This document shows positions 28,343 through 38,576 of a stretch of DNA of 64,000 bases, in pieces. The stretch is from Psychrobacter immobilis (lineage in GTDB: Bacteria; Pseudomonadota; Gammaproteobacteria; Pseudomonadales; Moraxellaceae). The position numbers and the translations under genes were made by a program. The notes beneath the pieces are model-generated. The model saw only the letters and a list, made by a program, of their open reading frames with translations. It was not told the DNA's origin and made no database searches. Positions within the stretch are counted from its first letter, which is position 1. Each line of letters begins with the position of its first letter. The stretch covers positions 310,001 to 374,000 of the forward strand of contig NZ_CAJGZV010000001.1 in NCBI RefSeq assembly GCF_904846065.1, written 5' to 3'.

Positions 28343-28912
28343 ATGAACAACATGTTATTTCAAATCTTTGATTTGGTCACCACCTTCGCCATGATGTTGG
28401 TGTTTATTCGCTTTATGCTGCAATTTGCAGGGATGGATGCCAGCAACCCCATGATTGCGCCTGCTTATAAAGCGACGCACATTGTCGACGTGTTTGGGCG
28501 TATTTTTCCAACCGTTGGGCAAGGGCGTATCAGTATTGCGGCTATCGTCCTGATGTTTTTGATTCGTTTGATCGATATCTCTGGAAAAGCAGCACTGACA
28601 CATAAAGGTATCGCTCCTGTACCGTTATTTTTTACTGGTACTATCAGCTTGGTATTAGACTTTTTACGTATGTGTCGCTATCTCGTCATTGGTTCCATCA
28701 TTGTCAGCTGGATTGTGGTATTTACCCAATCTCAGCATCCGATTATTGGTATCATTGTCAATCTAGCGGAGCCAATCTTGGCACCATTTCGTCGAATCAC
28801 ACCAAACTTGGGTATGATTGATTTATCACCAATGGTCGCCTTCATTGCTTTTATTTTGCTTGAGATGTTTATTGGTGGCTTTGCCGCGAGCTTCATGCCG
28901 ATGTTGGGTTGA
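28343..28912 (+). CDS. YggT-family membrane protein
   Basis: 189 residues with two YggT repeats, each a pair of hydrophobic segments: FDLVTTFAMMLVFIRFMLQFAG and the following helix, then LVIGSIIVSWIVVFTQSQHPIIGIIVNLAEPILAPFRRITPNLGMIDLSPMVAFIAFILLEMFI. The phrase PILxPFRRxxPxxGxxDLSP is the family hallmark. Function is unsettled (linked to osmotic tolerance and division-site or membrane topology in some species). It lies after proC, the usual context, and is closed by a strong terminator. Confidence 0.9.
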   Translation: MNNMLFQIFDLVTTFAMMLVFIRFMLQFAGMDASNPMIAPAYKATHIVDVFGRIFPTVGQGRISIAAIVLMFLIRLIDISGKAALTHKGIAPVPLFFTGTISLVLDFLRMCRYLVIGSIIVSWIVVFTQSQHPIIGIIVNLAEPILAPFRRITPNLGMIDLSPMVAFIAFILLEMFIGGFAASFMPMLG

Positions 28913-28965
28913 GCTGGATTAATGGTCACTTGAAAGCCGCTATCTAAAATTACCAATAGCTATCT

Positions 28966-29005
28966 AAAAAAGGGCGTTCTATGAGATATAGAGCGCCCTT
29001 TTTTT
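28966..29005. terminator. bidirectional terminator between yggT and thiD
   Basis: AAAAAAGGGCG(T)TCTAT and ATAGAGCGCCCTTTTTT form a long stem with a 5-base loop; A- and T-runs serve both convergent genes. Confidence 0.93.
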
Positions 29006-29014
29006 ATTAATTAT

Positions 29015-30177
<1,163 letters not shown>

Positions 30178-30267
30178 GGTGAAGTGGGTGAGTGGCTGAA
30201 ACCAGTTCCCTGCTAAGGAACCATACGTTTGCGCGTATCGAGGGTTCGAATCCCTCCTTCACCTCCA
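30178..30267 (+). tRNA. tRNA-Ser (GCT anticodon)
   Basis: Class II tRNA. Acceptor stem GGTGAAG/CTTCACC, anticodon stem GTTCC/GGAAC with loop CTGCTAA (anticodon GCT at 30212-30214), long variable arm ATACG/CGTAT and T arm GAGGG TTCGAAT CCCTC. CCA is encoded at 30265-30267. The discriminator base comes out as T, whereas serine tRNAs normally have G there. Confidence 0.96.
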
Positions 30268-30367
30268 TTTATTCGGTTTTTAGTAGAGTAGTGACGCGAT
30301 ATAAAAGCGTTAATAATCTTCTGTTTTATTAAAGCAAAAAATAATTTGATTTTAATAAAAAAAGATG

Positions 30368-30395
30368 TTGACACAAGCGAAATTATCTATATAAT
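30368..30395 (+). promoter_or_regulatory. sigma-70 promoter of tRNA-Arg
   Basis: Consensus TTGACA (30368-30373) and consensus TATAAT (30390-30395) with a 16-base spacer, about 60 bases before the mature tRNA. Confidence 0.85.
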
Positions 30396-30454
30396 AACCA
30401 ACCTAATTTGCTGCAATTGTTTCTTAACAACGCAGTAAATGATGTGCAAAGTAC

Positions 30455-30531
30455 GCGCTTGTAGCTCAGTTGGATAGAGCACTTGGCTACGAACTAAGGG
30501 GTCGGGAGTTCGAATCTCTCCAAGCGCACCA
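30455..30531 (+). tRNA. tRNA-Arg (ACG anticodon)
   Basis: 77 nt with encoded CCA. Acceptor GCGCTTG/CAAGCGC with A discriminator, D arm AGCTCAGTTGGATAGAGC, anticodon ACG at 30489-30491 (read as inosine-CG after editing by TadA), T arm GGGAG TTCGAAT CTCTC (with one wobble). Confidence 0.97.
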
Positions 30532-30772
30532 TTTGCATCATCACTTCTTTAACCCAGTTAAAGAAACCTTAAAATAATCGCCTGTCTTATGACAATTTGG
30601 CGATTTTTTTATGTCTGTAATTTCTGTGTGATAGACTTATGAGCTGATGAGTCATACGACATGGTTATACCACATTGTTATATGACTTACGGCATCTTAG
30701 GATAATGTACGATAAGACAGTGAATTACGGTACAATAGAGCCACTATTCACTGCTTGCTATGAGCTTGTACC

Positions 30773-31426
30773 ATGTCAAAAAGTTTACCTAAACGACCTA
30801 CCAAATCTTATGCTAAAACTAAAGCATCAGCACGCCATGCCTCTGAAAGTGAAGAGCTAGCGATTGCTAAACCTGGCACCCGTATGGCAGCCATTCTCTA
30901 TGATGGCATGTTAATTTTAGCGTTGTTGTTTTTGGTCGGTACCCTGCTAACCGTGATTGGTACACTTATCACGATGGAGACGGGTAGCGAGTCGTCACAA
31001 GCGCAGTCGCTGCCAACGTGGTATCAAAACGTGATTATGACGCCGTCTTTTATACTGACGTTAGTAGGATTCTATGGGATATTTTGGCGTCGCGGTGGAC
31101 AGACATTAGGTATGCAGACTTGGCGGTTAAAGACGGTCAATAGTAATGGTCATTTGCTAACGTGGGGACAGTCATTTAAGCGGATTTTAGCGGCCAGTAT
31201 CATGCCAGTTATATTTGGTATCATTGGTAGTGTCATCGATGGCTCGCGTGCTGTTTTATTGACCAGTGCCTTTTTGGGCTTTGTCTTTAACTATGCTTTT
31301 TGCCTCTTTAACCCACGTGGTCTCGCAGTGCAAGATATGCTATCGAATACCATTACCTTAAAAATGCCAAAAACAGAGAATGAAGGACTATGGCGGGTGA
31401 TTAGAAATCGCAAGCAAGGAAAATAA
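30773..31426 (+). CDS. RDD-family membrane protein
   Basis: 217 residues. After a basic N terminus the RDD domain starts with KPGTRMAAILYDGMLILALLFLVG, followed by hydrophobic segments around 65-85, 100-120 and 145-175, and GIFWRRGGQTLGMQTWRLKTVNSNG, a typical RDD phrase. The namesake first Arg and Asp (R in GTRM, D in YDG) are there. Role of the family is mostly unknown, with some ties to ion transport. It lies just after two tRNA genes and before the exchanger gene on the other strand. Confidence 0.85.
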   Translation: MSKSLPKRPTKSYAKTKASARHASESEELAIAKPGTRMAAILYDGMLILALLFLVGTLLTVIGTLITMETGSESSQAQSLPTWYQNVIMTPSFILTLVGFYGIFWRRGGQTLGMQTWRLKTVNSNGHLLTWGQSFKRILAASIMPVIFGIIGSVIDGSRAVLLTSAFLGFVFNYAFCLFNPRGLAVQDMLSNTITLKMPKTENEGLWRVIRNRKQGK

Positions 31427-31488
31427 ACCACATTATCATCGCCATAGTCTGTTCATACATTTTGAGGTCTGTTAATACACTCTGAGCG

Positions 31489-32469
31489 TTACAGGTTAAC
31501 AGTTTGTATTAGCCATAAAGTATAGCCGACAAAGAATAAGACCAAAGTTGACCCAGAAGTGCGACCGAATGGACGCTTACTCATAAAGGCAAACCCGCAC
31601 AATACCAAGAGTAATAAGGTGACCAATCCCATCGCCACTATATCGCGTGATAAGATGATTGGACTGACTGTGATTGGCGCTATAAGCGCTGCGAGACCAA
31701 CGACGCCCAAGGTGTTAAATATATTAGAGCCAATAATATTACCCAGTGCCATGTCGTGTTCGCCTTTACGGGCAGCTGATAAGCTCGATACCAGCTCAGG
31801 TAACGATGTCCCCACAGCAACAATCGTCAATCCAATCACCAGTTCGCTAACGCCCCACAGCGTTGCCAATTCTACTGCACCCCAAACTATAGCCCGCGAG
31901 CTAATGACCAGTAAAAGCATGCCGATAACTAAGCTGATGAGTCCCCGTGTTAAGGTTTGCTCGATGTGTTCAGCATCAACGCTTTCTGCTATGGGTTCTC
32001 CTTCGTGCTCATGGTTGCCTTCACGTAAGCTTAGTACAATCTGAATGCCTAAAGTCACCACCAGCAGTGCTATCAACACAATACCATCTGCTTGGTCTAA
32101 TTGCCCATCACGCAGCTGCCATGCGGCGACCATAGTAATCAATACCAATAGAGGTAAATCACGCTTGATGATGCCCTTACGAATGATAATAGGGCTAATC
32201 AATACGGTTGCGCCCAGTACCAGCGCAATATTGATGATATTTGAGCCATAAGCGTTGCCTAATGCCAAATCAGGGCTGCCTTCTAGTGCCGCCAATACCG
32301 ACACGACCATCTCAGGGGCGGATGTACCGACACCCAAAATCAACACACCTATTAAGAAACTGGGAACGTTGAATTTTTTTGCTAAGGCAGTGGCGCCATC
32401 AACAAAAAGGTCTGCACTCCAAACAAGAATAGCTAGTCCGATCAATACTGCAATAACTGCCAACCACAT
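31489..32469 (-). CDS. calcium/sodium antiporter (CaCA family, YrbG-like)
   Basis: 326 residues, about ten membrane segments. Two inverted alpha repeats contain the ion-site motifs GVGTSAPEMVVSVLAA (near residue 50) and AVGTSLPELVSSLSAA (near 220), each followed by ALGN-x-x-GSNIxN. An acidic cytoplasmic loop (LREGNHEHEGEPIAESVDAEH) sits between the halves. AAGGAAAC precedes ATG 32469. Substrates are inferred from the family (Na+/Ca2+ exchange). Confidence 0.92.
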   Translation of the reverse strand: MWLAVIAVLIGLAILVWSADLFVDGATALAKKFNVPSFLIGVLILGVGTSAPEMVVSVLAALEGSPDLALGNAYGSNIINIALVLGATVLISPIIIRKGIIKRDLPLLVLITMVAAWQLRDGQLDQADGIVLIALLVVTLGIQIVLSLREGNHEHEGEPIAESVDAEHIEQTLTRGLISLVIGMLLLVISSRAIVWGAVELATLWGVSELVIGLTIVAVGTSLPELVSSLSAARKGEHDMALGNIIGSNIFNTLGVVGLAALIAPITVSPIILSRDIVAMGLVTLLLLVLCGFAFMSKRPFGRTSGSTLVLFFVGYTLWLIQTVNL

Positions 32470-32627
32470 CAGTTTGTTTCCTTATTAGTGTTAATACCAA
32501 ACCTAAAAATACGCTTAGCCGTGTCAAATTCATTTAGCTTAAAAACATAGCGCTGACATTTATTTTTCTGACGACTTTATCTTTTAAGAGTGGTATAAAA
32601 TGTGAATTTGCCATATAAAAATGGCAT

Positions 32628-32660
32628 AAAAAAAGCTGAATCAGAATGGAGATTCAGCTC
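32628..32660 (-). terminator. rho-independent terminator of panD
   Basis: On the minus strand AGCTGAATC and GATTCAGCT form a 9-bp stem followed by seven T, about 100 bases after the panD stop. Confidence 0.88.
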
Positions 32661-32763
32661 TCATATTAGCATAGCGGTTTTGGTTGGATAATAAGAATAA
32701 CTTCAACAGCTTAGTCGATTATTTATCCTTGCTTTATCCAAAAATCTTCGGTGTTCTGGTGCT

Positions 32764-33144
32764 TTAAGCCACTTGTACCGGAATGATGTTTGCTGTGTCT
32801 TTTACGGTGTTATCTTCGTTGCAATACACCAGTTTTGGTTGGTAGGTTGCCGCTTCTACTTCATCAAAATGAGCATAGGCACAGATGATAACGATGTCGC
32901 CTAAATCTGCCATGTGAGCCGCCGCACCATTTAGCGAGATGATACCAGAACCCGCTTCAGCGCGGATAGCGTAGGTGCGAAAGCGCTTGCCATTGGTCAC
33001 ATTGTAGATATCGATAGACTCATTTTCGCGCAGACCAGCAAGATCCAATAAATCACCATCGATACCGCATGAGCCTTCGTAATGAAGTTCGGCATGGGTG
33101 ACGCGAGCACGGTGTAATTTGCATTTAAGCATATTAAGTAGCAT
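32764..33144 (-). CDS. panD: aspartate 1-decarboxylase
   Basis: Makes beta-alanine for pantothenate and coenzyme A. 126 residues. It is a pyruvoyl enzyme made by self-cleavage between Gly24 and Ser25, and the site is intact in HYEGSCGID. Other conserved parts are [14 protein letters not shown] and [31 protein letters not shown] precedes ATG 33144. It follows pth on the same strand with about 100 bases between, and its terminator is at 32628. Confidence 0.96.
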   Translation of the reverse strand: MLLNMLKCKLHRARVTHAELHYEGSCGIDGDLLDLAGLRENESIDIYNVTNGKRFRTYAIRAEAGSGIISLNGAAAHMADLGDIVIICAYAHFDEVEAATYQPKLVYCNEDNTVKDTANIIPVQVA

Positions 33145-33244
33145 AGGTTGCTTCCTTAGCGTAACTGAGATTAATGATTCAAATCAAAAGGTTAATGGGG
33201 GATAACTTGCTAAAATAAAAGGCTATTATGGTTAAAGCATGATT

Positions 33245-33826
33245 TTATTCTGGCAGTTTGAAGCCATTAATTTGTGAACGTGCTTTTTCAATATCGCCAT
33301 TTAGTAATAATGGTAGCGCCTCAAACGCTGCTGTCAGAGCGCTATCAATGGCAATCTGTTCATCGGGCGCAGCTTTTGAGAGCACATGACCACTAACTTT
33401 AGACTTATGACCAGGATGACCAATACCAATACGCAAACGATGGAAGTCGTTGCCGATATGAGGGGTGATATCACGCAGACCATTATGACCGCCATGACCA
33501 CCATTCGTCTTAAGCTTGATACTGCCAGCTGGAATATCGAGCTCATCATGAGCAATCAGTAACTCATCATTTTCAATGCCATAAAATTTCACCATCGGCA
33601 CCACTGACTGACCAGACTTATTCATAAAGGTGAGCGGCATCAATAGACGTACGTCATGCCCATGAATCTGCCCACGTCCTGTGATTCCATGAAACTTTTT
33701 ATCATGAGAGAGGGTAATGTTGAACTGCTGAGCCAAGTGATGGACAAACCAAAACCCTGCATTATGACGTGTAAACATATACTGCTGACCAGGATTACCA
33801 AGACCGACAATAAGCTTTATGGCCAT
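33245..33826 (-). CDS. pth: peptidyl-tRNA hydrolase
   Basis: Releases tRNA from prematurely dropped peptidyl-tRNA. 193 residues. Active-site residues are visible: Asn11 in GLGNPG, His21 in FTRHNAGFWFV, and later Asp in AHDELDIPAG; also GGHGGHNGLRDI and FHRLRIGIGHPG. It lies downstream of rplY on the same strand, the conserved prs-rplY-pth order; the terminator at 33922 separates them. Confidence 0.97.
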   Translation of the reverse strand: MAIKLIVGLGNPGQQYMFTRHNAGFWFVHHLAQQFNITLSHDKKFHGITGRGQIHGHDVRLLMPLTFMNKSGQSVVPMVKFYGIENDELLIAHDELDIPAGSIKLKTNGGHGGHNGLRDITPHIGNDFHRLRIGIGHPGHKSKVSGHVLSKAAPDEQIAIDSALTAAFEALPLLLNGDIEKARSQINGFKLPE

Positions 33827-33921
33827 AAAAACACCCTGCTTAAATTGAATAAATGAGGCATAAGGTTTGCGATTATGCTATTTATTCATAGCATATCCGT
33901 TATTTTTCAAACCTTACTTAC

Positions 33922-33958
33922 AAAAACAGCAGGAGATATTTATCACCTGCTGTTTTTT
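33922..33958. terminator. terminator between rplY and pth
   Basis: AAAAACAGCAGG and CCTGCTGTTTTTT pair as a 12-bp stem with a 12-base loop. It lies about 65 bases after the rplY stop on the minus strand. Confidence 0.9.
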
Positions 33959-34022
33959 GACTAAACAAACCTTGTATTACATAGCAGACGCTAGGTTGCG
34001 TGCTCTATGTAACCGTGGTTTA

Positions 34023-34697
34023 TTATTCGCCGTCTTTGTCTTCAGTGCCTTGCTCAGTAGCAGGTACGTCAGCAGCATCAACTTCTTCAGCGTCTGCGTC
34101 AACTTCTTCAACCGTTGGTGGCTGCATGTTAACGATAGTACGGTCGTGAGCATCTTCCATGTCAAGATCAAAGATGATAACGCCTTCAGGTAGTTTGATG
34201 TCTGATAGACGGAATAGATCACCAATTTCCATACCTGATACGTCAATTTCTAGGTATTCAGGTAATTGTGATGGTAGGCAAACGATTTCGATATCAGATA
34301 CTAGCGTTGATAGAACACCACCAGCTTTAGTACCAGGCGCTTCTTCACGACCAGCAAAATGCACAGGAACGTTCATGTTGATTTTCTGACCTTTCACAAC
34401 GCGCTGGAAATCAGCATGCATTGGGAAGCCTTTAGCTGGATGGCGTTGCAAGTCTTTGATAACCGCTTGATGCTCTACGCCATCAACATTGATTGTCAAA
34501 ATGTGTGAGAAGAACGCTTCGAATTCAAGTGACTTTACTAGCTCGTTGATCTTGATTGAGATAGACGTTGGCTCTTCGTTACCACCATAGATGATAGCAG
34601 GAACTAGATTCTGCTTACGTAGGCGGCGGCTCGCACCTTTACCTTGTTGCTCAGCAGAACGATCAACAGCGTTTAGTTCAAAATGATTAATGCTCAT
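34023..34697 (-). CDS. rplY: 50S ribosomal protein L25 (CTC form)
   Basis: Binds 5S rRNA in the large subunit. 224 residues from ATG 34697: an L25 N-terminal domain (RRLRKQNLVPAIIYGG ... HQAVIKDLQRHPAKGFPMHADF) and the longer CTC/TL5 C-terminal beta domain (NVPVHFAGREEAPGTKAGGVLS ... DIEIVCLPSQLPEYLEIDVSGM), ending in an acidic Asp/Glu/Ala tail. A longer frame from 34760 was rejected because AGGATTATATCC precedes the ATG at 34697 and the family starts there. Confidence 0.95.
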   Translation of the reverse strand: MSINHFELNAVDRSAEQQGKGASRRLRKQNLVPAIIYGGNEEPTSISIKINELVKSLEFEAFFSHILTINVDGVEHQAVIKDLQRHPAKGFPMHADFQRVVKGQKINMNVPVHFAGREEAPGTKAGGVLSTLVSDIEIVCLPSQLPEYLEIDVSGMEIGDLFRLSDIKLPEGVIIFDLDMEDAHDRTIVNMQPPTVEEVDADAEEVDAADVPATEQGTEDKDGE

Positions 34698-35119
34698 GGA
34701 TATAATCCTATAAAAAGAATGATGAAGTGTCTGGTCATAAAAAAGTGGATTTGCGACCAATCCACTAATACGTGATGATAGCTAACATTTATGATTGCTA
34801 ATAAAATTCACAATTGCTAAATGTAACCATTTGCTCATCATAACGATTTTTTGGATAGTCATTATCATGACAATCGTTACTTTTGGGCATGATCAGCACT
34901 TTTGAGAATGCCAACCTAATTAAATCGAACAAATGGTTGGCACAGGCGCGCATTATACGTGATTTTGTAGTAATAATAAAGACCTACGCAAAATGACTGT
35001 GCAGCGCCAATAGGCAAAAAAAGCGTCAAGTAAAGATACTTGACGCTTTTTTTTAAACTTAAGCAGTGTTTTATAACGAGCATTGCCAACAGAAAGTAGA
35101 GCAAGTGCTCATTAAAAAT
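34698..35119. other. intergenic region between prs and rplY
   Basis: About 420 bases: the prs terminator at 35016-35054 and presumably the rplY promoter. A 62-codon frame on the minus strand overlaps the terminator and is not believed. Confidence 0.5.
35016..35054 (-). terminator. rho-independent terminator of prs
   Basis: AAGCGTCAAGTA and TACTTGACGCTT pair perfectly around a 4-base loop with A/T runs of seven to eight on each side; it works for the minus-strand prs gene. Confidence 0.93.
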
Positions 35120-36067
35120 CTAAGCGTCAAACATGGCGCTGATAGATTCTTCGTTATTGATACGGCGTAAGCTTTCAGCAAGCATCGGTGCGATACTCAC
35201 TTGGCGGATTTTGCTACAGGCTTTTGCTGCTTCAGACAATGGAATCGTATCGGTAACAACGACTTCGTCTAGCGCAGATTTGCTGATATTTTGTAGTGCG
35301 TTGCCTGATAAGACAGGGTGCGTAATATAAGCCAATACGCGACGTGCACCGTTTGCTTTCAATGCTTCAGCTGCTTTACATAGCGTACCTGCGGTATCAA
35401 CCATGTCATCAACGATGACGCAATCACGGTCACGAACATCGCCGATGATGTGCATGACTTGCGACTCATTGGCACGGGCACGGCGTTTATCGATAATCGC
35501 CATGTCAGTATCGCCCAACTGTTTAGCCATAGCACGCGCACGCACCACGCCGCCTACATCAGGTGAAACAACCATGATGTTGTCGTAATCTTGTTTTTGT
35601 AGGTCATTCAATAGCACAGGCGTGCCGTAGATATTGTCTACAGGAATGTCAAAGAAACCTTGAATTTGGTCTGAGTGCAAATCAACAGTCATCACCCGAT
35701 CGATACTAACGATATTGAGCATATCAGCAACGACTTTAGCAGAGATAGGCACACGAGCAGAACGTGGACGACGGTCTTGACGAGCATAACCAAAATACGG
35801 CATGACTGCTGTAATGCGACCCGCACTAGAGCGACGCAGCGCATCGGCCATCATCATGATTTCCATCAAATTGTCATTGGTTGGTGCACAAGTTGGCTGC
35901 ATGATAAACACGTCTTTACCGCGCACGTGTTCTTTGATTTCTACGGCGATTTCGCCATCAGAAAAACGCGTGATGTCAGCTTTACCAAGAGGTATATGGA
36001 GATGATCGGCTACGGTTTTTGCTAATTCAGGGTGGGCATTACCCGTAAAAATCGCCAAATAAGGCAT
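35120..36067 (-). CDS. prs: ribose-phosphate pyrophosphokinase
   Basis: Makes PRPP from ribose 5-phosphate and ATP for nucleotide, histidine and tryptophan synthesis. 315 residues, standard length. Motifs: [62 protein letters not shown] and the PRPP loop [29 protein letters not shown] precedes ATG 36067. It lies between tRNA-Gln and rplY, as in many gammaproteobacteria. Confidence 0.97.
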   Translation of the reverse strand: MPYLAIFTGNAHPELAKTVADHLHIPLGKADITRFSDGEIAVEIKEHVRGKDVFIMQPTCAPTNDNLMEIMMMADALRRSSAGRITAVMPYFGYARQDRRPRSARVPISAKVVADMLNIVSIDRVMTVDLHSDQIQGFFDIPVDNIYGTPVLLNDLQKQDYDNIMVVSPDVGGVVRARAMAKQLGDTDMAIIDKRRARANESQVMHIIGDVRDRDCVIVDDMVDTAGTLCKAAEALKANGARRVLAYITHPVLSGNALQNISKSALDEVVVTDTIPLSEAAKACSKIRQVSIAPMLAESLRRINNEESISAMFDA

Positions 36068-36177
36068 GACAGAAGTCCTATTGATTGACTCAAGCAGCGA
36101 CCGCTAAGCAGTGTCAAACTGCTCAAATTCAGAAAAGAGTGGTGAAAAGTTTTGATGACTACTATTACAGTAAAAAA

Positions 36178-36253
36178 TGGCAGGGGTAGCTGGACTCGAA
36201 CCAACGGATGTCAGGATCAAAACCTGATGCCTTACCAACTTGGCTATACCCCT
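36178..36253 (-). tRNA. tRNA-Gln (TTG anticodon), copy 1
   Basis: 76 nt on the minus strand with encoded CCA (TGG at 36178-36180). Acceptor AGGGGTA/TACCCCT with G discriminator, anticodon TTG inside GGTTTTGATCC, T arm TTGG TTCGAGT CCAG. Identical to the second copy. Confidence 0.96.
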
Positions 36254-36497
36254 GTAATGTCTAGGCTGTGTACGTCGATATCTAATAGCAACTTTTAATA
36301 AAAGTCATTGTTAGAATAGCGTCACGACCTGTTCGCTATATTGTAAACGGATAAACCATTTAAAACATAACTGTTCCCTAGCGGTGTCCATTGCGAACTA
36401 TACCGAAACTGGGATAACGTTGTCAACGTCAATAAGATAAGCGGCTATTTATAAACCACCTATGATCACTGCATATCAAACGCTTCGTACTAAAAAA

Positions 36498-36573
36498 TGG
36501 CAGGGGTAGCTGGACTCGAACCAACGGATGTCAGGATCAAAACCTGATGCCTTACCAACTTGGCTATACCCCT
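36498..36573 (-). tRNA. tRNA-Gln (TTG anticodon), copy 2
   Basis: Same 76-nt sequence as copy 1, about 245 bases away and in the same orientation; flanking identity reaches only a few bases (TAAAAAATGG). It lies between ispE and copy 1, and is therefore transcribed from the ispE side. Confidence 0.96.
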
Positions 36574-36740
36574 ATTGAGGCGACCTATTATAATTAAATT
36601 TTCAGAATTTGCAAGTCATTTGCGCCTTTTTATGGCTTTTATTGAAAAATAGGTCAAGAACAAAATGAATATTGGGTCAATAAAACGCTTTACGCTGTAT
36701 TTATAATCATTTTATCTTCGTACTACAGCTCAAACCTAAC

Positions 36741-37721
36741 TTATAGATTACGAACTAAATAGGCAGCACAAGGCGCCTCTTCAATCCACTTTGCTAAAAG
36801 TGCTTTGTCAGTAGCCACGCTTACACCCAAAGGCAAAAACACCGCGCTACCAGAGCCCGTCATTCGTGCTGTGCCGAGTGCTTGCGCCTCTAACCCTTGT
36901 AAGTAACGTAATGCTTCGCTGACGGCAGGAGCAAGACTGGTCACCACTGGCGTAAAGACATTGTGATAGGGCGTGTTTAAATGTTGTACATAGTCAGCTT
37001 GTTTATGTTTAATTGTCTCAACCGATAGCACAGCGATATCACGTTGTAATTTAGGATGCGCGAACAGCTGGGCAGTATTAACGTGAGCATTGGGCGTCAA
37101 TACTAAATACTGCTGGTCGGGCAACTTGATTGCGGTTAACTGCTCTCCAATACCCATAGCAATCGCATTTTGCCCAAAGATAAAAATCGGCACATCTGCG
37201 CCAATAGTGGCAGCAATTTTTATAAGCGTATCTTGATCAAAATTAAGCTGCCAAATTTCATTAAGTATCATCAATGTCGTTGCGGCATTGGATGAGCCGC
37301 CACCCAAGCCTGCACCCATCGGCAAATGCTTATCTAAAGCGATATGCACTTGTGCTAACTGCTCAGGTAGAGTATTTGACTGTATGGCAGCCGCTAGCAA
37401 TACACGCGCTGCTTTAAAAATCAAGTTGTCTTCTATATCGGCAGTTATAGTCTCTGCACCAGCCAATATTAGAAGTTGATGACAGAGATTATTGGCATCT
37501 AGTTCACTATTTGCCGTAGATTCACTATCTACTGTAAAAATTACGGCTTCATCTATGACTGAAAAATGCAAATAATCGCCCCAATCAAGCAGGCGAAACA
37601 CGGTTTGCAAATTATGATAACCATCAGCACGCTTACCTGTGATATGCAAAAACAGATTAATCTTTGCCGGTGATAAGCGGGTGATGGTGGAAGTAGGCGT
37701 AGCGGCTAGGTTTTTAATCAT
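36741..37721 (-). CDS. ispE: 4-diphosphocytidyl-2-C-methyl-D-erythritol kinase
   Basis: GHMP kinase of the MEP isoprenoid pathway. 326 residues, somewhat longer than E. coli (283) because of insertions near 70-100 and 205-240. Motifs: SPAKINLFLHITGKRADGYHNLQTVF (N terminus), ATP loop PMGAGLGGGSSNAATTL (about 135) and RMTGSGSAVFLPL near the C terminus. It lies between lolB and tRNA-Gln, the conserved order. Confidence 0.95.
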   Translation of the reverse strand: MIKNLAATPTSTITRLSPAKINLFLHITGKRADGYHNLQTVFRLLDWGDYLHFSVIDEAVIFTVDSESTANSELDANNLCHQLLILAGAETITADIEDNLIFKAARVLLAAAIQSNTLPEQLAQVHIALDKHLPMGAGLGGGSSNAATTLMILNEIWQLNFDQDTLIKIAATIGADVPIFIFGQNAIAMGIGEQLTAIKLPDQQYLVLTPNAHVNTAQLFAHPKLQRDIAVLSVETIKHKQADYVQHLNTPYHNVFTPVVTSLAPAVSEALRYLQGLEAQALGTARMTGSGSAVFLPLGVSVATDKALLAKWIEEAPCAAYLVRNL

Positions 37722-37787
37722 AATGTTTGGTTGTAGACGGCTATGGTAATAAGTAATAAGCAGTTTTTATCGTTTTTGCGTGACGTC

Positions 37788-38420
37788 TTAATGATTGATC
37801 GTCATTACTACCTTATTGCCTTGTGGCAGCACAGCACTGATTTTATTTGGTAACTTGTCGGACCCTTTATAGGTGAAGCTTGCGGTCCATTCACCATTGA
37901 CTGAGCTGATTAAACGATTCTGATCATCGAGCTGTGGTGTGCTATCGGAAGGCGCTGGGCGACCAGATATCCAATAGGGCATTTGTGAAATAGGCGCTTG
38001 CCACCCTGTGGCCTTTTTGAGCAAAGTCTCAGGATCATCAGCAGTTAAGGTACCTGTTTTTTCGCTGACTAAAGTGGCGGTTTGACCATTATACTCGATG
38101 TTGGTTTTACCAATGCCGAGCGCGCCGATCAGCTCAATGGCAAAGCGATCATTCTGCTGCCCCCATGCATAGAACGCACTACCACCTTGAGTGCCTGTGG
38201 TGTCATTGGCGGGCATCGTCACACCAATTTTGCCAGTGATATTAAAGTTCTCAAGCTTTTGCGGTGGCTCAGCGTTTTGACCTTGTAAAGTCGTGCTGGG
38301 TTGGTTAGTAGCGTTGGCTGTTTTTAGTGATTGACAACCAGACGTGATGACGAGCGCGGTTGTCACGGCAGCGAATAGCGCCAATTTATTAGGCTTATTA
38401 GCATGGACCAATACTGACAT
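37788..38420 (-). CDS. lolB: outer membrane lipoprotein LolB
   Basis: Receives lipoproteins from LolA and inserts them into the outer membrane. 210 residues; signal with lipobox ITSGC (Cys about 29). The mature part has FNITGKIGVTMP, AFYAWGQQNDRFAIELIGALGIGKTNIEYNG and YWISGRPAPS, matching LolB blocks. AGGAAACATC precedes ATG 38420. It is upstream of ispE on the same strand, 67 bases away, and likely cotranscribed. Confidence 0.93.
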   Translation of the reverse strand: MSVLVHANKPNKLALFAAVTTALVITSGCQSLKTANATNQPSTTLQGQNAEPPQKLENFNITGKIGVTMPANDTTGTQGGSAFYAWGQQNDRFAIELIGALGIGKTNIEYNGQTATLVSEKTGTLTADDPETLLKKATGWQAPISQMPYWISGRPAPSDSTPQLDDQNRLISSVNGEWTASFTYKGSDKLPNKISAVLPQGNKVVMTINH

Positions 38421-38576
38421 GATGTTTCCTCAAAGATAGACAAATTTACGAAATCATTGTTTCGAAAATAGATTAGCTTAATGGTTGTATGTTACTCAGT
38501 TATGCGTGGCTGTTAGTATCTTATGAGTGCCTTGTAATCATAGCACGCAACGATTTGTCCACTATAAAATGGCGGG

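Noticed and set aside
31559..32044. 161-codon frame antisense to the Ca/Na exchanger
   Set aside because: Shadow of a clear membrane-protein gene on the other strand; low-complexity Ser/Pro/Ala-rich product.
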